From NCBI GenBank assembly GCA_002504495.1, contig DATC01000142.1, positions 7,451 through 16,199 of the forward strand: a DNA stretch of 8,749 nucleotides, written 5' to 3'. Under the pieces are notes generated by a model. That model saw only the letters and a list, made by a program, of their open reading frames with translations. It was not told the DNA's origin and searched no databases. Origin of the DNA: Methanomassiliicoccaceae archaeon UBA537 (GTDB taxonomy: Archaea; Thermoplasmatota; Thermoplasmata; Methanomassiliicoccales; Methanomethylophilaceae). Both the position numbers and the translations under genes were made by a program. Shown one piece after another: positions 1-7,024 of the stretch (its first letter is position 1; every line of letters begins with the position of its first letter).

Positions 1-107
1 ACTCTTCTCCCGCCGTTCTTCCTTCATCTCAAGGTCCCCCGCGTGCATCGGGTCTCCGTCCCGGGGGGACCGCATCATCAAATACTGCATCGGGCCATCA
101 GCCCGAC
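1..107. other. Unresolved window edge upstream of the ParB-like gene
   Basis: No gene can be called with confidence here. Three readings were considered. First, the 3' end of an upstream + strand gene in frame 1 would stop at TGA 109-111, giving an ATGA overlap with the next start at 108, but its residues (ending HRAISPT) are not convincing. Second, a divergent minus-strand gene could start at the ATG whose complement is 88-90 and run off the window edge; its 30 codons read well, with a charged stretch KEERREKS. Third, the ParB frame itself is open to the window edge, but the upstream residues are rich in S, P, G and A and look non-coding. No clear TATA box is visible. Confidence 0.3.
90..106 (+). 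promoter_or_regulatory. Hairpin immediately before the ParB-like start codon
   Basis: TCGGGC (90-95) pairs perfectly with GCCCGA (101-106) around a 5-nt loop, one base before the ATG at 108. No purine-rich ribosome binding site is visible. If transcribed, the stem would sit where a ribosome should bind and could lower or regulate initiation. Alternatively it signals that the true start differs; an in-frame GTG at 150 is the other candidate. The pairing is seen; the function is inferred. Confidence 0.35.
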
Positions 108-869
108 ATGACGCGGAAGAAGAGCATCACCCCTGCGGACGAGTCCGCGGTGAACCCCGAGGACAGGATCAAGGTCACGTACGTGAACGTCTCCGACCTG
201 AAGCCCTACGGCAGGAACCCCAGGATCAACGAGGAGACCGTCAAGCTGCTGGAGAACTCCTTCAGGGACTTCGGCCTCCTGGTGCCTCTCGTGGTGACCC
301 GCGACGGGACGATAATCACCGGGCACACGAGGCTCAAGGCGGCCGTGGAAACGGGCCGTACGGCCGTGCCGTGCATCATCGCCGAGGACCTCGACGACGC
401 CAAGGCGAAGATGTTCCGTCTCGCGGACAACAAGATACAGGAGATATCCTCATGGGACTTCGACCTGCTGCCCGACGAGCTCGACGACCTGAAGGACATG
501 GGGTTCGAGCCGGAGGACTACGGATTCACCCCCCTGGACCTCGGAGCGTTCGACGACGATCCCGAGGAGGACGGGGAGGACAGGACGATGCCTCCCGCCC
601 CCACGGCGTCCGACGATCTGATGGTGTCCGAGGAGGCGGGACCCGCGGTGCGTCCCGGGGACGTGCTCGTGTTCGGCAAGGCGGAGCTGGTGTGCGCGGC
701 TGTGGAGCTGGAGGACATCGAGGACGCTCCGAGGAGGAAGCCGGTCCGCCTGTTCGAGCCCGATCCCGCCATGTGCGAGGCCCTCGCCCGCGGATGGGCG
801 GAGGAGCACGGGTCCATGCCCGTCCTGGTGAGGGAGGGGAAGGAGACGGAGTGGCCTTCGGATTACTGA
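108..869 (+). CDS. ParB-like nuclease-domain protein, apparently a ParB-methyltransferase fusion lacking the methylase core
   Basis: A 253-residue protein. Residues about 22-135 form a ParB/Sulfiredoxin-type N-terminal domain: LKPYGRNPR near the start, GHTRL at 72-76 and RLADNK at 104-109. This is the version usually found in phages fused to an N4/N6 DNA methyltransferase. After an acidic linker, GDVLVFGKAELVC (184-196) matches the phrase that normally opens the methylase half (GD-x-x-x-LG-x-H-x-L-x-CGD). About 15 residues later, FEPDPAMCEALARGW (216-230) resembles the methylase C-terminus (E-x-DP-x-Y-C-x-x-x-x-x-R-W). The SAM-binding and DPPY parts, normally about 200 residues, are absent, so methylation is not expected. 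It may retain DNA binding or nucleotide hydrolysis through the ParB fold. The ATG at 108 is chosen because the ParB domain begins soon after; it lacks a clear ribosome binding site, and GTG 150 is possible. Confidence 0.85.
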   Translation: MTRKKSITPADESAVNPEDRIKVTYVNVSDLKPYGRNPRINEETVKLLENSFRDFGLLVPLVVTRDGTIITGHTRLKAAVETGRTAVPCIIAEDLDDAKAKMFRLADNKIQEISSWDFDLLPDELDDLKDMGFEPEDYGFTPLDLGAFDDDPEEDGEDRTMPPAPTASDDLMVSEEAGPAVRPGDVLVFGKAELVCAAVELEDIEDAPRRKPVRLFEPDPAMCEALARGWAEEHGSMPVLVREGKETEWPSDY

Positions 870-871
870 AG

Positions 872-880
872 CTTATATAC
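872..880 (+). promoter_or_regulatory. Archaeal TATA-box promoter for the VapE-SNF2 operon
   Basis: CTTATATAC lies three bases after the TGA of the ParB-like gene, in a short AT-rich gap within GC-rich DNA. A TATA box here predicts transcription starting about 25 bases on, near 900-904. That gives a 5' leader of only about 10-14 bases before the GTG at 914, with no Shine-Dalgarno motif, consistent with near-leaderless translation. The start site is inferred from spacing. Confidence 0.65.
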
Positions 881-913
881 CTGAAACATATTGCATGAAA
901 TGAGATAGATACA

Positions 914-3670
914 GTGAATTCCGACGCATTCCTCGAATCGATCTTCAGCCTGGGCCTGAAGGCATCCCGTGACGGCATCATCTACGGGCCTCGCGGAGAC
1001 TACATGATCATCGGCGACTTCGGCGTGTGCACGCAGAAGGGCGTCGTGGATTACGCTTCGATATCGTCGCCCACGTATCTCGTGATAGACGGCACCGTGA
1101 CCCTCATCCTGAACGGAGGAGGGGAGATCGTTCTCAGGCCGTCGCCCTCGATAGAGCCCGCAGAGGGCTTCAGGAGGTCCCGCGAGGCGTGGTGGATGGA
1201 CATCCCCGGGGTTCAGGCCGTGCAGGCGAAGGTGCCCGCGAAGGAGGACAATATCGTCCGCAGAAGACCCGCTCCCGTGTACGAGGAGGACATCCCGACC
1301 GCTCCCGCTCCCGCTCCCGCGAAGGGCATCGTGGCCGAGCCCGTCCGCATGAAGTCCCCCCAGCTCACGTCCGCCCTGGTGGACATGCTGCCCGCGATGT
1401 ACGGCAGGAAGGACCTGAAGGACTGCTTCTGGTACGACGAGCTCAACGAGAGGCAGATGGTGGACACCTCCGTGTTCGGAAGGGACTCCGGCATCCGTCC
1501 CATGAGCGACGAGCTGATGTGCATCTATCATGACAACGTGGAGCGCAGGCTCATAGACATGGACGTGGAGGGCCGCATGCCGTCCATGTCGGTCCGCGAC
1601 GAGGCTCTGAACGTTCTTTTCGCAGATAACCACCGCAACCAGTTTAGGGAGTGGATAGAGAGCTTCACCTGGGACGGCGTCCGTCGCATCCCCACGCTCT
1701 TCCGCGATCTGTTCGGAGGCACCGCTCCCGCCCTGAGAGGGCTGGAGAACGGGCTGCAGAGGGAGGCGGAGTATCTGGCCACCGTCGGCGAGGCGTGGCT
1801 CCTGGGAGCCGTGGCACGCGCCTATGAGGAGGTCAAGCACGAGATCGTCCCCGTGTTCATCGGAACGCAGGGAATAGGAAAAGGCACGGCTCTGAAGTAC
1901 CTCGCGGGCAAGGACGAGTGGTACAGGGACACCACGACCGACTTCAGCGACCCCAAGAGGTTCCTGGACTCCGTCCGCGGGTCCATCATCGTGGAGCTGG
2001 GAGAGGGCGTGCAGCTGGACACCGAGGACCTCGGGACCCTGAAGGCGTTCATCTCCCAGTCGTCGGACCATATGAGGAAGGCGTACGCGAGGCACGACAA
2101 CGTCTATCCCAGGCATTTCATCATGGCCGCGTCGTCCAATACCGACACCCTTTTCACCGACCCCACAGGGGCCAGAAGGTTCTATCCCGTGTACTGCAAC
2201 CCGAACGTCCAGAGGGAGAACGGCATGGTCATCCCCTCTCACGGAAGGCCCGAGGAGCTCCAGCATATCGTGGAGCAGATATGGGCCGAGGCGCTGGAGA
2301 TGTACAGGCAGGGCCACAAGTGGTACATCGCCGATGCGGAGAGCACGGAGCTGTCCAGGGCCATGCAGGCGTTCTGCGCCGACGAGAGGGACTCGGACAT
2401 GATCGCCGATTATCTGGACGACCCCATGAACGGATTCTCCCATGTAGGGGCCATGGTGTCGCGTCTGACCGTGTTCCAGAGGATATTCGGCATCGAGCCT
2501 CCGTTCTCCAAGATCCCCGACGAGGTCAGCAAGGCATGGAAGCAGTGGATATCGTACTGCCCCGGCTGGGAGAGGGTCCCCAGTCCCGTCAAGGTGGACG
2601 GGAAGACCACCAGGGTGTACAGGCGCGTGCACGAGCCCGGACGCCTGCCCGAGAGATGCACGTTCAACATGGTCGATGGGAACGACTACGCGGCGCAGAG
2701 GCCCGCGGAGGACCTTCCCGAGGCCGTCAGGCGCGACGACGATGACGACGGTCCGTCGGACCTCCGCAGGGACGAGGTCCCGCAGAAGCCCGCGGAGGAC
2801 CCGTACGACCTGCTCCCCGGGATCCCCGAGAGGGAGGAGGCGGACATGCCCTTCGCTGTCGCTCCCGAAGGCGTCGCCGCCGAGGCTCCCGTGGAGCCCG
2901 TCGTCATGGAGGACGACCTCGAAGAGCCTGCCGAGGAGGAGGGTCTCAGCGAGGAGATGGAGCGGAAGTACGCCGAGATCGACGCGGAGCTGCTGAAGCC
3001 CGCGGAGGAGGCGGATGTCGCATATCCGGTCGAGGAGGAGCCTCCCGTCGTCGCATATCCGGAAGACGAGGAGAAGCGCATAGAGGAGGCGTTCAAGACA
3101 CCTGCCCCGGTGAAGCTGGAGGATATGTGCGTGGATCCCGAGTACACGGAGGCGAAGCGCAGGAGGGCCCTGAGGGAGGCGTCCGCCAGGGACCGCGCCG
3201 AGTCCCTCCGCAGGATGGATGCGGGGAGGGACCCGCTGGTCAGTCGCGCGCATCGCGATGCCATGTGGAAGGATGCCATGAGGCTGTCGGAGTCGTGCGA
3301 TGTGGATCCCGTGACGGTGTACGGAGACGACGGCTACGTCCCCATGGACGTTCCCGTAGGGACGTCGGAGCCGTATGCTCCGCCCTCCGATCCGAAGGAG
3401 GACGAGGACGTGGACCGCGGGACGTTGACCGAGCTGGTGAGGGCATGGGCCGAAGGCCGGGGGTACTCGGAGGGCACGGTGATAGAGCGGAGCTCGCTGT
3501 CGCAGAGCGACACGGACATGCTCCTGTCGGAGGGCTTCGCGGTGATGCGCGGAGACGACGCCCTGCAGCTGGTCCGTCTGTCCCGAGGAGCACCATGGGC
3601 AAGTGGAAGCTCGCAGAGCATCAGAAGGACGGCATCTACGCCATCAACGCCAACGGGAGCATCCTCCTGA
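914..3670 (+). CDS. VapE/VirE-family P-loop ATPase (putative viral replicative helicase) with long acidic C-terminal extension
   Basis: A 918-residue protein. Residues about 160-520 resemble the virulence-associated E (VapE) family of viral and satellite replication ATPases. Seen motifs are Walker A GTQGIGKGT (317-325, K323), an acidic Walker B-like SIIVELGE (357-364), and a sensor/arginine segment AASSNTDTLFTDPTGARRF (405-423, N409, R421/R422). VapE proteins are thought to unwind DNA at the origin, often fused to a primase; no primase domain is recognisable here. Residues 1-85 are a small beta-rich region I cannot name. From about 608 (five Asp in a row) to about 760 the chain is acidic and E/P-rich, then charged and helical, ending in a small possibly folded segment (about 855-905). 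The GTG start fits the TATA box at 873. The 3' end overlaps the helicase gene by 76 bases in another frame, so the last 25 or so residues are probably not conserved. Confidence 0.85.
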   Translation: MNSDAFLESIFSLGLKASRDGIIYGPRGDYMIIGDFGVCTQKGVVDYASISSPTYLVIDGTVTLILNGGGEIVLRPSPSIEPAEGFRRSREAWWMDIPGVQAVQAKVPAKEDNIVRRRPAPVYEEDIPTAPAPAPAKGIVAEPVRMKSPQLTSALVDMLPAMYGRKDLKDCFWYDELNERQMVDTSVFGRDSGIRPMSDELMCIYHDNVERRLIDMDVEGRMPSMSVRDEALNVLFADNHRNQFREWIESFTWDGVRRIPTLFRDLFGGTAPALRGLENGLQREAEYLATVGEAWLLGAVARAYEEVKHEIVPVFIGTQGIGKGTALKYLAGKDEWYRDTTTDFSDPKRFLDSVRGSIIVELGEGVQLDTEDLGTLKAFISQSSDHMRKAYARHDNVYPRHFIMAASSNTDTLFTDPTGARRFYPVYCNPNVQRENGMVIPSHGRPEELQHIVEQIWAEALEMYRQGHKWYIADAESTELSRAMQAFCADERDSDMIADYLDDPMNGFSHVGAMVSRLTVFQRIFGIEPPFSKIPDEVSKAWKQWISYCPGWERVPSPVKVDGKTTRVYRRVHEPGRLPERCTFNMVDGNDYAAQRPAEDLPEAVRRDDDDDGPSDLRRDEVPQKPAEDPYDLLPGIPEREEADMPFAVAPEGVAAEAPVEPVVMEDDLEEPAEEEGLSEEMERKYAEIDAELLKPAEEADVAYPVEEEPPVVAYPEDEEKRIEEAFKTPAPVKLEDMCVDPEYTEAKRRRALREASARDRAESLRRMDAGRDPLVSRAHRDAMWKDAMRLSESCDVDPVTVYGDDGYVPMDVPVGTSEPYAPPSDPKEDEDVDRGTLTELVRAWAEGRGYSEGTVIERSSLSQSDTDMLLSEGFAVMRGDDALQLVRLSRGAPWASGSSQSIRRTASTPSTPTGASS
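3017..3062 (+). repeat. Short 33-base-spaced repeat in the acidic tail of the VapE-like gene
   Basis: The 13-mer GTCGCATATCCGG occurs at 3017-3029 and again at 3050-3062, in the same frame, encoding VAYP followed by acidic residues each time (VAYPVEEE, then VAYPEDEE). It looks like an 11-codon duplication within a low-complexity tail; no regulatory role is proposed. Confidence 0.5.
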
Positions 3671-4959
3671 GCTACGACATGGGCCTCGGCAAGACCGCCA
3701 CGGCCCTCATGTGGCTGATCCAGCAGTTCAGGCTGCGCCGCATCCCGGACGCGCTGGTGGTGTGCCCCGCATCCCTGGTCCCCAACTGGATCGCGTCGTT
3801 CGACACCATGGCCAACTTCGAGGGTGTGGGCCCCGCCGACATCCTCGCTCTCAAGGAGCGCGTGAAGGTGGTGTCCTTCCAGAAGACCTACAGGGTGGAC
3901 AAGAGGACCGTGAAGCACCGCAACGGCACGACGTCGGTGAAGAAGACCACCCTGCTCCGCGAGGACGTGGACAAGCGCTGGGGGGCCGTCATAGTGGACG
4001 AATCCCACTGCATAGGCAGCCATGATTCCAAGCAGACCAAGGCCTGCCTGACGCTGTCCAGGCTGGCATCGCACCGCATCCTGCTGTCGGGCACCCCCGT
4101 GTCCGGAGGAGGCGGAGCCGAGGACTTCTCCAAGCTCTACGGACAGATGAAGTTCCTCGATCCCGACGTGTACCCCGATTGGAGGACGTTCTGCGAACGC
4201 TACGTCGCTACCTACGACCACTGGGGGAAACCCTCCTCATATCATGTGAAGGAGTGCAGGAGGCTCCTGGAGGACCATGCGGTGGTGGCGCGTCTGGAGG
4301 ACTGCTTCGACATGCCCGGGAGGTCCGAATCGGTCATGCCGTGCATCCTGAGCGCGAAGAAGCCGTACGACGACATGAGGAGGGGCAACACCCGCGGGTA
4401 CGGGGTGGAGATAAAGGCCGCGGGGGGACAGTACCCCAAGATGCTCCAGATATGCTCCGGCTCCCTGAAGAGGGAGGACGGCACCGTCATGGACCTTCCG
4501 TGCTCCAAGGACGCGGTCCTCACGGACCTGCTGGAGGCGACGGACGATGCCGTGGTGGTGTTCTGCACCTATCGCGCCAGCATCGACCGCGCGGAGCGCG
4601 TGGCGAAGGCCGCCGGGAAGAAGGTCCTGGTGTTCGACGGCCGCTCCAAGACCCCGACGTGGAAGGACTTCCAGTCCGGGAAAGGGGACGTGCTGATCTG
4701 CCAGTATCAGAGCGGAGGCGTCGGCATAGACCTGTTCCGGTCGCATACCATGATCCTGTTCGAACCCACGTTCTCCTCCCTGCTGCTCACGCAGGCCCTC
4801 GCCAGGACCTACCGCAAGGGCCAGGAGTCCAGATGCGTCTACTACTTCCTGAGCACCTCCAAGACGGTGGAGGCGAAGGCGTGGGAGACCGTCAGATCGG
4901 GGAAGGACATCACCGACAGGATGATGTCGGATTGGGCTTCGCAGGGTTTGTTCCTATAA
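3595..4959 (+). CDS. SNF2-family DNA helicase/translocase
   Basis: A 454-residue superfamily 2 ATPase of the SNF2 type, compact and without accessory domains. All core motifs are present: DMGLGKT Walker A (28-34), DESH motif II (135-138) in place of DEAH, LLSGTP motif III (163-168), QYQSGGVGIDL motif V, and QALARTYRKGQ motif VI (400-410, R404 and R407). It should hydrolyse ATP to translocate on double-stranded DNA. Short phage SNF2 proteins of this kind are common in replication modules, often near VRR-NUC nucleases, as here. The same frame is open upstream to 3127, but that part is a shadow of the VapE gene. ATG 3595 is chosen because GAGGAG lies four bases before it and the protein then starts like the family (KLAEHQKDGI). 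It overlaps the VapE gene by 76 bases, so translation is probably coupled. Confidence 0.93.
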   Translation: MGKWKLAEHQKDGIYAINANGSILLSYDMGLGKTATALMWLIQQFRLRRIPDALVVCPASLVPNWIASFDTMANFEGVGPADILALKERVKVVSFQKTYRVDKRTVKHRNGTTSVKKTTLLREDVDKRWGAVIVDESHCIGSHDSKQTKACLTLSRLASHRILLSGTPVSGGGGAEDFSKLYGQMKFLDPDVYPDWRTFCERYVATYDHWGKPSSYHVKECRRLLEDHAVVARLEDCFDMPGRSESVMPCILSAKKPYDDMRRGNTRGYGVEIKAAGGQYPKMLQICSGSLKREDGTVMDLPCSKDAVLTDLLEATDDAVVVFCTYRASIDRAERVAKAAGKKVLVFDGRSKTPTWKDFQSGKGDVLICQYQSGGVGIDLFRSHTMILFEPTFSSLLLTQALARTYRKGQESRCVYYFLSTSKTVEAKAWETVRSGKDITDRMMSDWASQGLFL

Positions 4960-4980
4960 TTTATATAGTAGAAATATATA
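4960..4980 (+). promoter_or_regulatory. Archaeal TATA-box promoter for the recombination operon
   Basis: TTTATATA (4960-4967) begins directly after the TAA of the helicase gene; a second AT-rich element AATATATA lies at 4973-4980. From the first, transcription should begin near 4988-4992; from the second, near 5003. Either gives a leader of about 30-45 bases containing GGAG at 5021-5024 before the ATG at 5033. This is the strongest TATA match in the window and marks a new transcription unit. Confidence 0.75.
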
Positions 4981-5032
4981 CAATGGATTGTACCCGATGA
5001 GGTACGGAAGAAAAGAACAAGGAGAAACGAGA

Positions 5033-5929
5033 ATGGCTGAAGAACAGATATGCGCGGTGCCGAAGACCGACATCGCCGCATTGTACCATAAGATAAACGG
5101 CCTCAGGGCGGATCTCATGACCCGCGACTGGACCGACGACAAGTTCATGCAGATCGGGTCGGGAGGCTTCAGGTTCCTGTCCACCGACAAGATGCTGAAG
5201 ACCGTGTCCCCTCTCATCGCCATGCACGGGCTGGACCTGCGCGTGGAGATCAAGGAGGTCTCCCAGAGGGACGCTCTGGAGAGGATGCCCCAGCACTGGA
5301 CCATCAGGGCGGATGTCTCCCTGATCGATATCGACACCGGGTGCGCGGACACATGCACCGTGTACGCCGAGGCCGCGGACAACGGGGACAAGGCCCTGCG
5401 CAAGGCCCATACCATGGCCATCAAGCAGTGGATGCTGTCCAAGTTCCTCATAGCCGACGGCATCGACGAGCTGTACGTGGAGGGTCAGGAGAAGAAGTTC
5501 AGGCCCAGGACCGAGGAGGAGCAGGAGGAAGCGAAGAGCAAGGTCCTGTCCCTCGGAGAGAAGCCGTCCGCTCCTGCTCCGTCCGAGCCCAAGAAGGCTC
5601 CTGCCAAGGCGGAGAAGGCCCCTGAGCCGAAGAAGGAGGAGAAGTCCGCGGAGGCCCCGCAGAAGGCTCCGGCGGAGGCTCCCGTCAAGGCAGAGGCACC
5701 CAAGAGCAACGGGTCCGGGATGTTCATCAACGGCATCGAGGTCAACGGAGCCGTGGCGGCCCTGTCCAAGCCACAGTACAACATGATCGAGAAGGCCCTG
5801 ACCGGCAAGATGACCCTCCACGACGGCGGGATGATGGACGACGATGAGTACGAGATGATGCTGAAGCACCTCTCCGCCATCGAGACCAAGAACGACGCCA
5901 TGTCGTTCATCCGCATGTACAGGGAGTGA
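5033..5929 (+). CDS. ERF-family single-strand DNA annealing protein (phage recombinase)
   Basis: A 298-residue protein. Residues about 10-160 fit the ERF/Sak superfamily of annealing proteins, which form rings on single-stranded DNA and pair complementary strands. Seen are FRFLSTDKMLKTVSPLIAMHG, matching the usual 'D-x-x-x-x-x-x-P-L-x-x-H-G' region, and the family hallmark GDKALRKAHTMA (starting G118-D119-K120-A121). Residues 177-226 are a low-complexity A/P/K/E linker, and 229-298 form a separate C-terminal segment that may contact DNA or partner proteins. ATG 5033 is chosen because GGAG lies eight bases upstream; ATG 4997 would add 12 basic residues and would be nearly leaderless from the TATA box at 4960. 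The gene is immediately followed by the exonuclease, the standard partner in two-component recombination systems. Confidence 0.88.
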   Translation: MAEEQICAVPKTDIAALYHKINGLRADLMTRDWTDDKFMQIGSGGFRFLSTDKMLKTVSPLIAMHGLDLRVEIKEVSQRDALERMPQHWTIRADVSLIDIDTGCADTCTVYAEAADNGDKALRKAHTMAIKQWMLSKFLIADGIDELYVEGQEKKFRPRTEEEQEEAKSKVLSLGEKPSAPAPSEPKKAPAKAEKAPEPKKEEKSAEAPQKAPAEAPVKAEAPKSNGSGMFINGIEVNGAVAALSKPQYNMIEKALTGKMTLHDGGMMDDDEYEMMLKHLSAIETKNDAMSFIRMYRE

Positions 5930-5934
5930 ATCCG

Positions 5935-6993
5935 ATGGCAGACGTCTACCTCCCTCCCAAGGCGGGATTCACCGTAGAGGGGGACCGCATACGCACCGAC
6001 GGCTCCGTCAGGAGGAAGGTGACCGGGACCACCATGGGAGGCATCCTCGGATGCTCCCCCTGGTCGTCTCCGTTCCAGGTGGCGTGCCAGCTGCTCGGGC
6101 TGGCGGACAAGGACCTGTCGTCCAAGCCCTCCATAATAGCCGGGCAGACCTGCGAGGAGCCCATAATATGCTATGCGGGAGAAGCATACGCCGATAAGGG
6201 CATGTTCGTCCCCGCCAGGGAGATCTACGGAGAGAAGGTCGGAAGCCATGAGAACTGGGCATCCGACTTCGAGGACGAGATCTTCGCCGGGCACGTGGAC
6301 GGCATCGTCGTGGACCCCGAGGGCAACGACCACGTGCTGGAGATCAAGACCTCCAGCAACATGGACATGTGGCAGAACGGCGTGCCGGACCACTATTTCT
6401 GGCAGGTCGCGCTGTACAATGAGTTCGTGGCGGACTCCGACACCGCGTATCTGGTGCTCGGCATCATGGACCCGGAGGCCCTGAAGGACCCGAAGAACTG
6501 GGTCCCTTCGGCGGAGAACACCACTCTGTTCACGCTCGACATGGACAGGGAGGCCATCAGGGAGAAGCTGGACGAGGTCCGTGCGTGGTACCATGAGTTC
6601 GTCGAGAACTCCGTGACCCCTCCGTTCGACCCTTCCGACAAGGGGGACGTGGAGCTGTTCACGCGCCTGTCCGGGATCGCCGACGACGACGGCTCCGTCA
6701 AGAGCCTCATCGATGAGTACTCCGAGCTGAAGGAGCGCATCGCCGCCCATGAGGCGGAGATAGAGGGCGACTACAAGGCCGCAGAGGCCCTGAAGGTCCG
6801 CATCAAGGACTGGATGGACGCCCATGAGAAGGAAGCCCTGACCTCCGCCGACGGAGGGTATCAGGCGAAGATGACCGTCAAGGTGTCCAGGGTGCTGGAC
6901 ACGCGCATGATGGAGATCCACGGGATCGACCTGACCCCGTACTGGACCGATAAGGTGACCAAGGTCTTCACGGTCAAGCCCGTGAAGCACTAA
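5935..6993 (+). CDS. YqaJ-like PD-(D/E)XK exonuclease (phage-type recombination nuclease)
   Basis: A 352-residue protein. The N-terminal half matches the YqaJ/lambda-exonuclease-like fold: GILGCSPWSSPFQVACQLLG near the start, an acidic segment with D122 in GHVDGIV, the catalytic ExK in LEIKTS (E136, K138), and Q157 in WQVALYN. This enzyme class resects double-stranded DNA to make the single strand on which the annealing protein loads. The C-terminal third is helical and charged (SLIDEYSELKERIAAHEAEI region), as in many phage members, and ends in a beta-rich segment. ATG 5935 is preferred over the GTG at 5926 because GGGAGTG, overlapping the stop of the ERF gene, is suitably spaced from it. 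Five bases separate the two genes, implying co-translation. Confidence 0.9.
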   Translation: MADVYLPPKAGFTVEGDRIRTDGSVRRKVTGTTMGGILGCSPWSSPFQVACQLLGLADKDLSSKPSIIAGQTCEEPIICYAGEAYADKGMFVPAREIYGEKVGSHENWASDFEDEIFAGHVDGIVVDPEGNDHVLEIKTSSNMDMWQNGVPDHYFWQVALYNEFVADSDTAYLVLGIMDPEALKDPKNWVPSAENTTLFTLDMDREAIREKLDEVRAWYHEFVENSVTPPFDPSDKGDVELFTRLSGIADDDGSVKSLIDEYSELKERIAAHEAEIEGDYKAAEALKVRIKDWMDAHEKEALTSADGGYQAKMTVKVSRVLDTRMMEIHGIDLTPYWTDKVTKVFTVKPVKH

Positions 6994-7002
6994 ACCGTTT
7001 AG
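6990..7002. promoter_or_regulatory. 13-bp inverted repeat after the exonuclease gene
   Basis: CTAAAC and GTTTAG form a perfect inverted repeat around one central C, overlapping the TAA stop at 6991-6993. It could be a protein binding site or a weak hairpin, or chance. No TATA box accompanies it, so the downstream gene is assumed to remain in the operon. Confidence 0.25.
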
Positions 7003-7024
7003 ACAACAAAAAGAGGTATCAACA

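Noticed and set aside
1301..1318. Three copies of a 6-base GCTCCC unit
   Set aside because: Explained by an alanine-proline linker in the VapE-like protein; too short to call a functional repeat.
863..3253. A 796-codon open frame on the minus strand opposite the VapE-like gene
   Set aside because: Composition dominated by H, L, V, G and R, no recognisable motif and no promoter. GC-rich third positions on the + strand suppress antisense stops, and the + frame has clear P-loop motifs.
3127..3594. Upstream extension of the SNF2 frame by 156 codons
   Set aside because: It is an R/G-rich shadow of the VapE gene; the helicase starts naturally at 3595 behind GAGGAG.
4983..5000. Five-codon upstream frame (MDCTR) before the ERF gene
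   Set aside because: It probably lies at or before the predicted transcription start, and such a short frame is expected by chance.
4961..6990. Long minus-strand frames opposite the ERF and exonuclease genes
   Set aside because: Same antisense artefact; the + strand genes show family hallmarks and ribosome binding sites.
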